Positions 8,608 to 16,731 of a stretch of DNA of 64,000 bases are shown one piece after another. This stretch comes from Streptomyces sp. NBC_00464 (GTDB lineage Bacteria > Actinomycetota > Actinomycetes > Streptomycetales > Streptomycetaceae): the NCBI RefSeq assembly GCF_036013915.1, contig NZ_CP107899.1, positions 5,580,001 to 5,644,000 on the forward strand. The letters run 5' to 3'. The notes below the pieces were generated by a model, which had not been told where the DNA came from, made no database searches, and saw only the letters and a list, made by a program, of their open reading frames with translations. The position numbers were made by a program, and so were the translations under genes. The number at the start of each line of letters is the position of its first letter. Positions within the stretch are counted from its first letter, which is position 1.

Positions 8608-9123
8608 ATGATGCGTGAACGTAAGCGTAGAAGATGGGGCGTTCCGGGCGGGGTCGCAGCGCTCACGTTCTCGATCCTGACTGCGACGCCGGCGCTGGCT
8701 GATGAGTCGGTCGAGGGACTCCAGCAGGTCTCGATTCCGGCAGGTGCGGAGATCGTTGAGGGGACGGCTGCGGAGCCTCCCCGAGTCGGGCTCTCCAAGG
8801 CTGCCCCGTCATCCAGTGCATGCCTCGGCCCTGTCGCCGCCTACGGAGTCCAGGGCTGTTTCCAGCATTACGGTGACACCATCTGGTCGGGCGACACGGT
8901 GGCGGACGGCATGTCCGCGGCTGTCGGGGTCTACACCGACTACGGTCGCGCCTCCTTCGTCTGCATCAACAAGCAGGGCGCGGGCAGCTGGGCCACGTGC
9001 AAGAAGGACTACTGGGAGGAGGGGGACGTGCAGCTTCGTGCCCTCCGCTATGACGGCGATACCGGAAAGTTCTACCAGCCCGAGGCGCGGTCCGGGTGGA
9101 TTCCGGTCGACGGCCAATTCTGA
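8608..9123 (+). CDS. Small secreted protein, unknown function
   Basis: A 171-residue protein with a clear signal peptide (RKRRR start, hydrophobic AALTFSILTATPALA, cleavage after ALA). The mature part has paired cysteines (SACLGPV, QGCFQHY, FVCINKQ, ATCKKDY), suggesting disulphides, and a compact Trp/Tyr-rich beta-like domain. The YGVQGCFQHYGD and WEEGDVQLRALRYD segments resemble the many small extracellular proteins of Streptomyces. ATG-ATG at 8602-8610 region leaves the exact start open. Third-position GC is lower than in the core genes around it. Confidence 0.7.
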   Translation: MMRERKRRRWGVPGGVAALTFSILTATPALADESVEGLQQVSIPAGAEIVEGTAAEPPRVGLSKAAPSSSACLGPVAAYGVQGCFQHYGDTIWSGDTVADGMSAAVGVYTDYGRASFVCINKQGAGSWATCKKDYWEEGDVQLRALRYDGDTGKFYQPEARSGWIPVDGQF

Positions 9124-9470
9124 TCCCATAGCAATTACACACAAGGCAATCGGTCGCCTTTTGCGCACCGCACATCGAGGCCGGTTGTGGTTATCCATGG
9201 GATATGAACCGCACGCTTGATTTCAGGTTCTGAGTGCATTCGGGAGCTTCGGTGATGTGTTGCGACGCGGGGAAATGTCTCTGGAATGGACGGAGTTGAT
9301 GTGAGTGGCGCCGTGGCTGCGCTGCTGACGGCAGGGCTGCTGGAGATTCGGTCCCTGGCAAGGCGGGCGCCGGCCGGGAGCGGGCTGCCCGACGCGGAAG
9401 GGCGACGGGCTGTCCTTTGTGGGGCCCCGCGCCAAAAAGAAGCTGAAGCGGGAACCCGGCCCGTGATTGC
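9124..9470. other. Intergenic region before the LysE gene
   Basis: About 347 bases with no convincing gene. A 62-codon frame (9286-9474) overlaps the next gene and has mixed codon bias, so it is not called. Local GC is lower in the first 150 bases. It presumably holds the promoter for the LysE gene. Confidence 0.4.
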
Positions 9471-10118
9471 ATGAGCCCCATGGTGTCTGCCGAGCGCTTG
9501 CTTGCCTTCGCGGTTATGTCGTTCCTTCTGATTGTGATCCCCGGGCCCAGCGTGCTGTTCGTGATCGGGCGGGCGTTGGCGCAGGGGCGGCGTGCCGCGT
9601 TGACCACCGTGGTGGGGAACACGCTGGGCGCCTATGTGCTCATCGTGGCCGTGGCTCTCGGGGTCGGGTCGATCGTGGAGCGTTCCGTCCTCGTGTTCAC
9701 GGTGCTGAAACTGGCCGGTGCCGCCTACTTGGTGTACCTGGGCGTCAAGGCGTGGCGCCAACGTGGTTCGTTGCAGGCCGCGTTCACCGGTGGTGGGGCC
9801 GCGCAGAGCGGTCGGCGCACGCTGTGGGAGGGCTTCGCCGTCGGTGTCGCCAACCCGAAGACCATTGTGTTCTTCGCTGCCGTGCTGCCGCAGTTCGTCG
9901 ACCGTACGCAAGGGCATGTCGTCGTGCAGATGCTGGTGCTCGGACTGGTTTTCAACATCATCGCGGTGGCTTCCGACAGTCTGTGGGGGCTGGTCGCGGC
10001 AACCGGACGGGACTGGTTCGCCCGCTCGCCTCGGCGGCTCTCGATGGTCGGAGGCGTCGGCGGGCTCACGATGGTCGGGCTCGGCGTCTCCATCGCTGTG
10101 ACGGGTCGTAAGGACTGA
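9471..10118 (+). CDS. LysE/RhtB-family amino-acid exporter
   Basis: A 215-residue inner-membrane protein with six hydrophobic segments. The family pattern is clear: an N-terminal PGPSVLFVIGRALAQGRR motif, a second GNTLGAYV helix, AAYLVYLGVKAWR, and FAVGVANPKTIVFFAAVLPQF. These proteins export amino acids or homoserine lactones by proton antiport. Length equals the family norm. The start at 9471 was chosen for family fit; the next ATG (9480) is also possible. The substrate cannot be told from sequence. Confidence 0.9.
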   Translation: MSPMVSAERLLAFAVMSFLLIVIPGPSVLFVIGRALAQGRRAALTTVVGNTLGAYVLIVAVALGVGSIVERSVLVFTVLKLAGAAYLVYLGVKAWRQRGSLQAAFTGGGAAQSGRRTLWEGFAVGVANPKTIVFFAAVLPQFVDRTQGHVVVQMLVLGLVFNIIAVASDSLWGLVAATGRDWFARSPRRLSMVGGVGGLTMVGLGVSIAVTGRKD

Positions 10119-10151
10119 TCCCGCATGCGGAAGAGAGGGCAGAGCCGGCCG

Positions 10152-11330
10152 TCAGTGCGCGGGCGGTAGCGGCTGGAGCATCCGCACCTCGACCTCGCCC
10201 TCGCCCTCGCCCTCGCCGGAGAGCTTGGCCCACCAATGGTGGTAGCGGCTGTAGACCTGCGTCTCGCGGTCGTTGAGAAGAGCCGTCAAGGACTGGGCCT
10301 CAGTGGCGAGGCCGTCCCAGGTGGCCGCAGACAGCGGGTGGAACGCCGTGGCCTCGATGCCGTCGGCCGTGGGGCGCCACACGCCGGCGACGTAACCGTC
10401 CACCAGCAGGGTGGGCAGCACGTCGCCGTTGCGCCGGATCACGAGGGGGCGGTAGTCCGGGGGTATCACCCGGCTGCGATCGGCGTACGCGAGCAGAACG
10501 CTGTCCCACATGGCCATGAGGCGGGGCGGGGCGGGCGTGTCGGCGGGCGGCCTGGAAGCGCCCGGGAGGTCGAACAGCGCGCTGCCGTCCGGGCCTTGGA
10601 GCTGTTCGACGACGTCGCCCATGGTCTGGAGCACCGCGCGGACGGGGGCCCTCTGCACCATGGCGAACTGCGCCACGTCCGCGATCGACGCAGGCCCGAA
10701 CCCCGCCAGATAGCGCAGGATCAAGGTCCGGAGCGCCTGGGCATCCACCACCCGGCCCCTGGGCGCGGGATCGCTGTCGGCCGCCGCGACGAAGGACGGC
10801 CGGAGGCCGAAGGACCACGGCGCGTCCGTCGGGGCGTGGTGCAGCGGCGCGTATCCCTTCAGCCCCCACCATCCGCCGTCCTTCTTCTCGGCGCCGAGCC
10901 GCTCCTCGGCCCACGCCTGCATCTCCGCGGAGGTCCGGGGCCGGCGGGCGAAGGCCAGCAGTTCCGGAACCAGTTCCTCGGCGTCCGCAGGAGTCAGTCC
11001 CGCGTCGGCGAACCGGGCGCCCAGCCGCGAGGCGTACAGCGTCGGCTGCATGGCCGCGCGGAAGGCCGGGTAGTCCCCGGCGTGCACGGCGTGGAGCGTG
11101 ATGCGCATGAGGGTGGCCTTGACCACCGCCCGTTCGGTGAAGGCGGCGTCGAGCTCGGCCGGGGCGAAATCGGTGAGCCGGTTCCACAGGGCGATGTACG
11201 GGGAGGCCGGGTGCTGTGCCTGGAGTGCTGTCACCCGTCGCACTCCGTCCAGGACGCTCAGCGGCGCACGTGCCAGCAGGAGTTGGCGGCTGAGAGTCGC
11301 CCGGTTGAGTTCGCGTGCGGTGATCTTCAC
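10152..11330 (-). CDS. AlkZ-like winged-helix DNA glycosylase family protein
   Basis: A 392-residue protein of the HTH_42/AlkZ-like family. The catalytic QxQ motif of this family is present as LQAQHP (Q37-A-Q39), in the same place as in the azinomycin-resistance glycosylase AlkZ. AlkZ-like enzymes unhook DNA interstrand crosslinks or remove bulky alkylated bases. A run of Glu-Gly repeats (EGEGEGEVEV) near the C-terminus comes from a short GC-rich repeat. It is convergent with the LysE gene. No biosynthetic cluster for a DNA-damaging compound is nearby, so a general repair role is more likely than self-resistance. Confidence 0.82.
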   Translation of the reverse strand: MKITARELNRATLSRQLLLARAPLSVLDGVRRVTALQAQHPASPYIALWNRLTDFAPAELDAAFTERAVVKATLMRITLHAVHAGDYPAFRAAMQPTLYASRLGARFADAGLTPADAEELVPELLAFARRPRTSAEMQAWAEERLGAEKKDGGWWGLKGYAPLHHAPTDAPWSFGLRPSFVAAADSDPAPRGRVVDAQALRTLILRYLAGFGPASIADVAQFAMVQRAPVRAVLQTMGDVVEQLQGPDGSALFDLPGASRPPADTPAPPRLMAMWDSVLLAYADRSRVIPPDYRPLVIRRNGDVLPTLLVDGYVAGVWRPTADGIEATAFHPLSAATWDGLATEAQSLTALLNDRETQVYSRYHHWWAKLSGEGEGEGEVEVRMLQPLPPAH

Positions 11331-11372
11331 AGTTGAGGATTGTTCCCTGTTTCCGGCCGTCGCGGGCAGTTC

Positions 11373-11948
11373 CTAGGCCGGTCGACGGAGGTCCAGCATG
11401 CAGAAGACCTTGTCGTACCGGGCTTCGCCGACCGCCACGAAGTCGGGCAGCCGCCCGTACTCGGTGAAGCCCAGCGACCGGTACAGACGCAGAGCGGCGG
11501 TGTTGTCGCCCCGGGCGTCCAGGGTGAGGACCTCGATGTCCCGCTCCCGGGCATCGGCGATCAGGGCGGCGGTCAGCGCCCGGCCGACACCGCGACCGTG
11601 GGCGGCCCCGTCCACCGCGAGCTTCTCCAGATCCGCGTGCGGCCGATGGGTCGGCCGGGTGTAGCGGCGCCAGTACCCGAACCCGGCAAGAGCGCCGTCC
11701 ACGTAGGCGGTCCGCAGGGACGCGTCCCCCGCCCGCACCGCGGAGACGACACCGCCGAGCAGCTCCGCCACCTCGTCCCGCGAAGGCGGATCGACCCAGC
11801 CCAGCGCGGCACCACCGGCGACCAGGCCGGCCAGGATCCGGTGGGCCGACTCCGCGAACCGGGCCTCCAGCTGTGGATCGGCCGCCAGCTCCCCGGCGTC
11901 CAGGACGACGGGCTCATCGCGGGACTCGTCGCGGGGCTGTGTGATCAC
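11373..11948 (-). CDS. GNAT-family N-acetyltransferase
   Basis: A 191-residue protein with a C-terminal GNAT fold: the acetyl-CoA loop is VDGAAHGRGVGRALTAAL, followed by DARGDNTAALRLYRSLGFTEYG, a standard motif B ending. The acceptor is unknown. The GTG at 11948 was chosen because the open frame extends upstream as low-complexity, non-family sequence through the divergent promoter region. It lies 42 bases upstream of the AlkZ-like gene on the same strand, so the two may be co-transcribed. Confidence 0.85.
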   Translation of the reverse strand: MITQPRDESRDEPVVLDAGELAADPQLEARFAESAHRILAGLVAGGAALGWVDPPSRDEVAELLGGVVSAVRAGDASLRTAYVDGALAGFGYWRRYTRPTHRPHADLEKLAVDGAAHGRGVGRALTAALIADARERDIEVLTLDARGDNTAALRLYRSLGFTEYGRLPDFVAVGEARYDKVFCMLDLRRPA

Positions 11949-12020
11949 GGGGGCAACTGTGCCAGCGCTGCGGAGGCCGCTCCGCGCCGGCTCCCCGTTC
12001 GGGTGAATAGTCGTTCCGGT

Positions 12021-12050
12021 TTGTCCTCTGTCGTCCGGTACGCATAGATT
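12021..12050 (+). promoter_or_regulatory. Candidate promoter for the GT-C-like gene
   Basis: TTGTCC and TAGATT boxes with an 18-base spacer fit the vegetative Streptomyces promoter pattern (TTGACN, TANNNT). It sits about 90 bases before the membrane-protein gene at 12142. No transcript data are available, so this is a prediction from pattern only. Confidence 0.45.
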
Positions 12051-12141
12051 CCCGTCCATGCTGTCCGCGAACTGTTTTCTCTCAGCTCGCAGTTGAGCGA
12101 CAACGCGACCCGTCATCATCGGCTGGGAGGGCCCCGCCCCT

Positions 12142-13653
12142 ATGTCCGGAACCGTCGACCGGTGGACCACCGCACTGCGCAGAGCCTGGAAGGACGGCAC
12201 GGCGTGGCCGTGGTGCCTGGCGGTCATCGCGGCGGCGTGCGGTTACGCCGTGGCCACCGTCTTCCACCCCGGGTACCTCAGCGCGGACAGCAACACCCAG
12301 CTGGGGCAGGCCCTCGGCGACGAGCCGGTGAACGACTGGCATCCACCGGTGATGGCGCTCGCATGGCGGATCCTCATCGGGATCACGGGGGACTTCGCCA
12401 CCATGGCCGCCCTGCAGGCCGCCGTGCTGTGGGGGACGCTGTGGGTCCTCGCCCGGCTGGTGTGGAAGCGGACCGGCAGTCGCGGGCTCTCCCTCGTGGT
12501 TCTGGCCCTCGGTCTCGCGCCGCACATCATGAACCTCACCGGAGTGGTGTGGAAGGACGTGCACCTGGCGTACGCGCTCCTCGCGGTCTTCGCGATCGCG
12601 CTGACCGTGCGGGAGTTGCCCCGGGGCCGGGTCAGGACCCGCTGGGCGCTGCTGGTGCTGGGTCTGCTGTTCCTCGCCTACGCCGCCCTCGTACGCAAGA
12701 ACGGCATCCCCGCCGCGATCCCGGTCTTCGCCCTGCTGGTCCTCGCCGCGTGGCCCGCCCCGGGCCGGCGCCGCTGGCTGGCCGCCACCGGTCTCTTCGT
12801 CGCCGTCGTGATGGGCGGCAGCGCCGCGGTGAACGCGGCCACCGCCCCGCTGGCCACGCGCGTGTACGCGGTGATTCCGGTGGACGACCTCGTCCACGTA
12901 CTCACCCCGGAGCAGGTGCGTGCCGCCGCCGAACGGGCGGGTGCGGACGCGGACTTGCGGGACCGTATGGTCACCGCCGCCGTCACCTGCCAGAAGCGGA
13001 GCATCACCTCGGACGGGTACCTCCAGTGCTTCCCGCAGCGAAGGCCGTTCGATGTGACGTATCTGGACCGGCGTGCCGACGTGATCGTGCGCATGTGGGC
13101 GCAACAGATGCCGAAGCACTGGAAGGGCTATGCCGAGTACCGGGGGCGGGTCTTCACCAAGCTGCTCTTCCGGAGCAACCAGACCTTCTGGAACGGCACC
13201 CGTGTCAACGCCGGTGCCCGGCTGCACCCCGAGGTGCGCGAGCAGCCGTTGAACGACACGCTGCGGTTCGCCCTCCAGAACTACGTGACCGGTTTCGCCC
13301 GCGATCTGCCGATGCTCTTCCAGGGCTGGTTCTGGCTGGCCGTCTCGCTGGTGCTGGTGCTGCGTCGCCGGTGGGCCGGCCCGTACACCAGGGAGCTCCG
13401 GCTCCTCGGGGCGAGTTCGCTCCTGTACATCCTGGCCTATCTGCCCACCGCGCCGGAGTCCAACTACCGTTACGTGTACTGGCCGGCGCTCTCCGGAACC
13501 GTCGCGCTCGCCCTGATCGCGACCGCCTTCGTGGCGCGTCGCCGCGCGGTGGTCACCGGACCCGCCGTGCTGCCGGCCGGCCGGACCCCCGAGGCCGCGC
13601 CGGAGCCGGCCGCCCCGGCGGGTCCGCGCGAGGACACCGGTGCCGCCGTGTGA
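12142..13653 (+). CDS. Multi-pass membrane protein, GT-C glycosyltransferase-like (DUF6020-type)
   Basis: A 503-residue integral membrane protein with roughly ten helices. An early acidic motif in the first extracytoplasmic loop (GYLSADSNTQLGQAL) and DWHPPVMA are typical of polyprenol-phosphate-dependent GT-C enzymes, where the Asp is catalytic. A loop with two cysteines (TCQKRS, LQCFPQ) faces outside. It probably transfers a sugar from a lipid donor to a cell-surface acceptor, but donor and acceptor are unknown. Start ATG 12142 follows a GGGAGG site. It is divergent from the acetyltransferase gene. Confidence 0.75.
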   Translation: MSGTVDRWTTALRRAWKDGTAWPWCLAVIAAACGYAVATVFHPGYLSADSNTQLGQALGDEPVNDWHPPVMALAWRILIGITGDFATMAALQAAVLWGTLWVLARLVWKRTGSRGLSLVVLALGLAPHIMNLTGVVWKDVHLAYALLAVFAIALTVRELPRGRVRTRWALLVLGLLFLAYAALVRKNGIPAAIPVFALLVLAAWPAPGRRRWLAATGLFVAVVMGGSAAVNAATAPLATRVYAVIPVDDLVHVLTPEQVRAAAERAGADADLRDRMVTAAVTCQKRSITSDGYLQCFPQRRPFDVTYLDRRADVIVRMWAQQMPKHWKGYAEYRGRVFTKLLFRSNQTFWNGTRVNAGARLHPEVREQPLNDTLRFALQNYVTGFARDLPMLFQGWFWLAVSLVLVLRRRWAGPYTRELRLLGASSLLYILAYLPTAPESNYRYVYWPALSGTVALALIATAFVARRRAVVTGPAVLPAGRTPEAAPEPAAPAGPREDTGAAV

Positions 13654-13675
13654 CCCCGGACAGTGTCAGTCCTCC

Positions 13676-14716
13676 TCACACCGCCACGTACGTCACCGGC
13701 TCGCTTCCCGTCACCGCTTCCGCGCGTCCCAGCTTCACCAGCCGGCGCAGGTGTGATTCGGCCTCCGAGACGGCGATGTTCCTCGACCCGTAAGGGATCT
13801 GCTCCCAGGGGCGGTTCCACTCCATCCGTTCGGCCAGCTGCCACGGCGTGAGCGGTTCGGCGAGCAGCGCGAGGAGGCCCGTCAGGCGTTCCTCGTGGTG
13901 GTCCAGGAGCTCCTGTACGCGCCCTGCCGCGTCCGCGAACGCGTACTGATGGGCGGGCAGGACCTCGGCGACGCCGAGGCGGCCGATGCGTTCCAGGGAG
14001 TCGAGGTAGTCGCCCAGCGGGTCGGTGGCCGTCGCGTCGTCCGGGTCCTCGTAGAGGCCGACATGCGGGCTGATGCCGGGGAGCAGGTGGTCGCCGGAGA
14101 AGAGGCGGCCGCGGCCGGGGAGGTTGGCCGGGTGGTCCTCCTCCAGGTGCAGGCAGACATGGCCCGGGGTGTGGCCCGGTGTCCAGATCGCGCGCAGGGT
14201 GCGGCCCGCCAGGTCGAGGAGTTCGCCCGGCACGATCTCGCGGTCCGGGATCGCGGCCCGCAGGCCGGGCAGGGTGCGCATGCGGCCGCCCTTCTCGCGG
14301 GCGGCCAGCAGTGGGGCGATGTGGTCCTCGGGTGCGCCGACCGTCGCCAGCTTCGTCGCGAGGTAGGTGAGCCAGGTGCCGGGCTCCGACGCGCGGGTGC
14401 GGCGGACGATCGCCGTGTCGGCCGCGTGCATCGCGATCCAGGCCCCGGACACCTCGCGGACCTGGCCGGAGAGGCCGTGGTGGTCGGGGTGGTGGTGGGT
14501 GATGACCACGCCGTGGATGTCGGCGACGTCCACGCCCACGGTGGTCAGTCCGGCCGTGAGCGTGTCCCAGGCCTCCGGGTCGTCCCAGCCGGTGTCGATC
14601 AGGACCGGGCCCCGGTCCGTGTCGAGGAGGTGGACCAGGGTGTGGCCCAGCGGGTTGTCCGGGATGGGGACCTTGATGCTGTGGACGCCGCCACCGTGGT
14701 TGATCACCTGCGTCAT
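13676..14716 (-). CDS. MBL-fold metallo-hydrolase
   Basis: A 346-residue protein. The metal-binding signature THHHPDHHG is at about residue 78, then HTPGHVCLH and SGDHLLPGIS supply further ligands, so a two-metal site is complete. A winged-helix-like C-terminal part (EAESHLRRLVKLGRAEAV) is typical of a subgroup of glyoxalase II-like hydrolases. The substrate is probably a thioester or lactone. The start at 14716 has a GGGGAG site. A KstR-like half-palindromic operator lies 71 bases upstream, which suggests it belongs to the same regulon as the divergent aldehyde dehydrogenase. Confidence 0.9.
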   Translation of the reverse strand: MTQVINHGGGVHSIKVPIPDNPLGHTLVHLLDTDRGPVLIDTGWDDPEAWDTLTAGLTTVGVDVADIHGVVITHHHPDHHGLSGQVREVSGAWIAMHAADTAIVRRTRASEPGTWLTYLATKLATVGAPEDHIAPLLAAREKGGRMRTLPGLRAAIPDREIVPGELLDLAGRTLRAIWTPGHTPGHVCLHLEEDHPANLPGRGRLFSGDHLLPGISPHVGLYEDPDDATATDPLGDYLDSLERIGRLGVAEVLPAHQYAFADAAGRVQELLDHHEERLTGLLALLAEPLTPWQLAERMEWNRPWEQIPYGSRNIAVSEAESHLRRLVKLGRAEAVTGSEPVTYVAV

Positions 14717-14786
14717 GGACTCCCCATCTCTGAGCGGCCGGGGCGGCGTGCGGGGTACGGCCACGACGCGCCGCGTCCACTGTAAC

Positions 14787-14800
14787 GAGAACTTGTTCCA
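14787..14800. promoter_or_regulatory. KstR-like operator, one mismatch, upstream of MBL hydrolase
   Basis: GAGAACTTGTTCCA matches TnnAACnnGTTnnA at all positions but the first. It lies 71 bases before the MBL hydrolase start. Three other matches occur in the window, two of them perfect. Confidence 0.6.
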
Positions 14801-14877
14801 GTGGTAGCCCCGGTCGACCATCTGATCGGTCCGAGGAAGGTTCGGCGGTCGTTGTCCCAGCCGTGGACTCCTGGAAC

Positions 14878-14891
14878 TGGAACTGGTATCA
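14878..14891. promoter_or_regulatory. KstR-like operator, one mismatch, upstream of aldehyde dehydrogenase
   Basis: TGGAACTGGTATCA fits the KstR consensus with one mismatch (GTA for GTT). It overlaps a second inverted repeat GAACTG-GTAT-CAGTTC at 14880-14895. It lies about 100 bases before the aldehyde dehydrogenase start, a natural promoter position. Confidence 0.5.
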
Positions 14892-14988
14892 GTTCTGACA
14901 CGTAGTCAGATGTGTACCGGATGCTCAGTCCGGACGCAGAACCAGTCAACGAGTCGGGTCACGTGCCGCGTCGCGGGAGGCAGCAGCC

Positions 14989-16452
14989 ATGAGCGAGCTT
15001 GTCGAACACGGAAAACTGTTCATCGGCGGGGAGTTGGTCGATCCGCTCGGGCGGGATGTCATCGAAGTCATCTCACCGCACACCGAGCAGGTCATCGGCC
15101 GCGTGCCGCACGCCGCCGAGGGGGACGTGGACCGGGCCGTCGCCGCCGCCCGGCAGGCGTTCGACCACGGGCCCTGGCCGCGGATGACGCTGGACGAGCG
15201 CATCGCCGTCGTCACACGGATCAAGGACGCCTTCGCCGTACGGTACGAGGAGATCGCCCGGGTCATCAGCTCGGAGAACGGCACCCCCTACACCTCCAGC
15301 GTCATGGTGCAGGCCCTCGCCGCGATGATGGTGTGGGACGCGGCGATCACCGTCGCCCGCACCTTCCCGTACGAGGAGCGCCGGGACGGGGCACTCGGCC
15401 CGCTGCTCGTGCGGCGGGAGCCGGTCGGGGTCGTCGCGGCCGTCGTGCCGTGGAACGTGCCCCAGTTCACCGCCGCAGCCAAGCTCGCGCCCGCGCTGCT
15501 CGCCGGATGCTCGGCCGTCCTCAAGGTCTCGCCCGAGTCGCCGCTGGACGCCTACATCCTGGCGGAGATCGTCGCCGAGGCCGGGCTGCCCGAGGGCGTG
15601 CTGTCGATCCTGCCCGCCGACCGCGAGGTGAGCGAGTACCTCGTGGGGCACCCGGGCGTCGACAAGGTCTCGTTCACCGGGTCCGTCGCCGCCGGCCGGC
15701 GCGTCATGGAGGTCGCCTCGCGCAACCTCACCCGCGTCACCCTGGAACTCGGCGGGAAGTCCGCCGCGGTGATCCTTCCCGACGCCGACCTGGACGCCGC
15801 CGTCGCCGGCATCGTGCCCTTCGCCTGGATGATCAACGGGCAGGCCTGTGTGGCCCAGACCCGCATTCTCGTACCGCGTTCCCGGTACGAGGAGACCGCG
15901 GAGGCCTTCGCGGCCGCCGCCGGTGCGCTGAAGGTCGGCGACCCGCTCGACCCCGCCACCGAACTCGGACCGCTCGTCGCGCAGCGCCAGCAGCAGCGCT
16001 CCCTCGACTACATCCGGATCGGTCAGGAGGAGGGCGCGAAGGTCCTGACCGGGGGCGGGCGCCCGGCATCCCAGGAGCGCGGCTGGTACGTCGAGCCGAC
16101 GCTCTTCGGTGACGTCGACAACTCCATGCGCATCGCCCGCGAGGAGATCTTCGGCCCGGTCATCTGCCTGCTGCCGTACGGCGACGAGGACGAGGCCGTG
16201 AAGATCGCCAACGACTCCGAGTACGGCCTCAGCGGCAGCGTCTGGACCGCCGACACCGAGCGCGGCATCGACATCGCCCGCCGGGTCAGGACCGGTACGT
16301 ACAGCGTGAACACCTTCAGTCTCGACATGCTCGGCCCGTTCGGCGGCTACAAGAACTCCGGTCTGGGACGGGAGTTCGGGCCCGAGGGGTACGGCGAGTA
16401 CTTCGAGCACAAGATGATCCACCTGCCCGCCGGGTACGGGGGCGAGGCCTGA
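14989..16452 (+). CDS. NAD(P)-dependent aldehyde dehydrogenase
   Basis: A 487-residue enzyme of the ALDH superfamily, full length. PWNVPQF and KVSPESPL bind the cofactor, FTGSVAAGR holds the Rossmann loop, ELGGKS carries the general-base Glu, and the catalytic Cys is in NGQACVAQTR. EEIFGPV and the C-terminal GGYKNSGLGRE are normal. It oxidises an aldehyde to the acid; the natural substrate is unknown. A GGGAGG site precedes the ATG. The stop overlaps the ferredoxin start by one base, so the two are translated together. This type is found beside P450 ferredoxins and in steroid/terpenoid catabolism in actinobacteria. Confidence 0.93.
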   Translation: MSELVEHGKLFIGGELVDPLGRDVIEVISPHTEQVIGRVPHAAEGDVDRAVAAARQAFDHGPWPRMTLDERIAVVTRIKDAFAVRYEEIARVISSENGTPYTSSVMVQALAAMMVWDAAITVARTFPYEERRDGALGPLLVRREPVGVVAAVVPWNVPQFTAAAKLAPALLAGCSAVLKVSPESPLDAYILAEIVAEAGLPEGVLSILPADREVSEYLVGHPGVDKVSFTGSVAAGRRVMEVASRNLTRVTLELGGKSAAVILPDADLDAAVAGIVPFAWMINGQACVAQTRILVPRSRYEETAEAFAAAAGALKVGDPLDPATELGPLVAQRQQQRSLDYIRIGQEEGAKVLTGGGRPASQERGWYVEPTLFGDVDNSMRIAREEIFGPVICLLPYGDEDEAVKIANDSEYGLSGSVWTADTERGIDIARRVRTGTYSVNTFSLDMLGPFGGYKNSGLGREFGPEGYGEYFEHKMIHLPAGYGGEA

Positions 16453-16685
16453 TGGGGGACCGCTGGAGCATCGAGGTCGACCGGGGCGTCTGCATCGGGT
16501 CGGGGATGTGCGTGAACCACGCACCGGGCGGATTCCGGCTGGACACCGCCCGGCAGTCCCACCCCGTCGACCCGGAGACCGACGCCAACGAACAGATCCT
16601 CGCTGCCGCCGAGGGATGCCCGGTCGAGGCCATCACGGTCGTGCTGGCGGACTCGGGAGAGGTGGTGTTCCCGCCGGAGGAGTGA
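16452..16685 (+). CDS. Short [3Fe-4S] ferredoxin
   Basis: A 77-residue ferredoxin. Three cysteines in the pattern C-x5-C ... C-P (DRGVCIGSGMCVNHAP, EGCPVEAI) are typical of the 3Fe-4S ferredoxins that pass electrons to cytochrome P450s; the position between the first two that would hold the fourth ligand is glycine (CIGSGMC). It is translationally coupled to the aldehyde dehydrogenase. No P450 gene lies in the window, so its partner must be encoded elsewhere or be a Rieske-type oxygenase. Confidence 0.93.
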   Translation: MGDRWSIEVDRGVCIGSGMCVNHAPGGFRLDTARQSHPVDPETDANEQILAAAEGCPVEAITVVLADSGEVVFPPEE

Positions 16686-16731
16686 CCGGGCGCGGGGACG
16701 GCTCCCCGGCCGGGCCGCGCCCCCGCGTTCG

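Noticed and set aside
9286..9474. 62-codon frame before the LysE gene
   Set aside because: Mixed codon bias, overlap with the LysE start, and no family resemblance.
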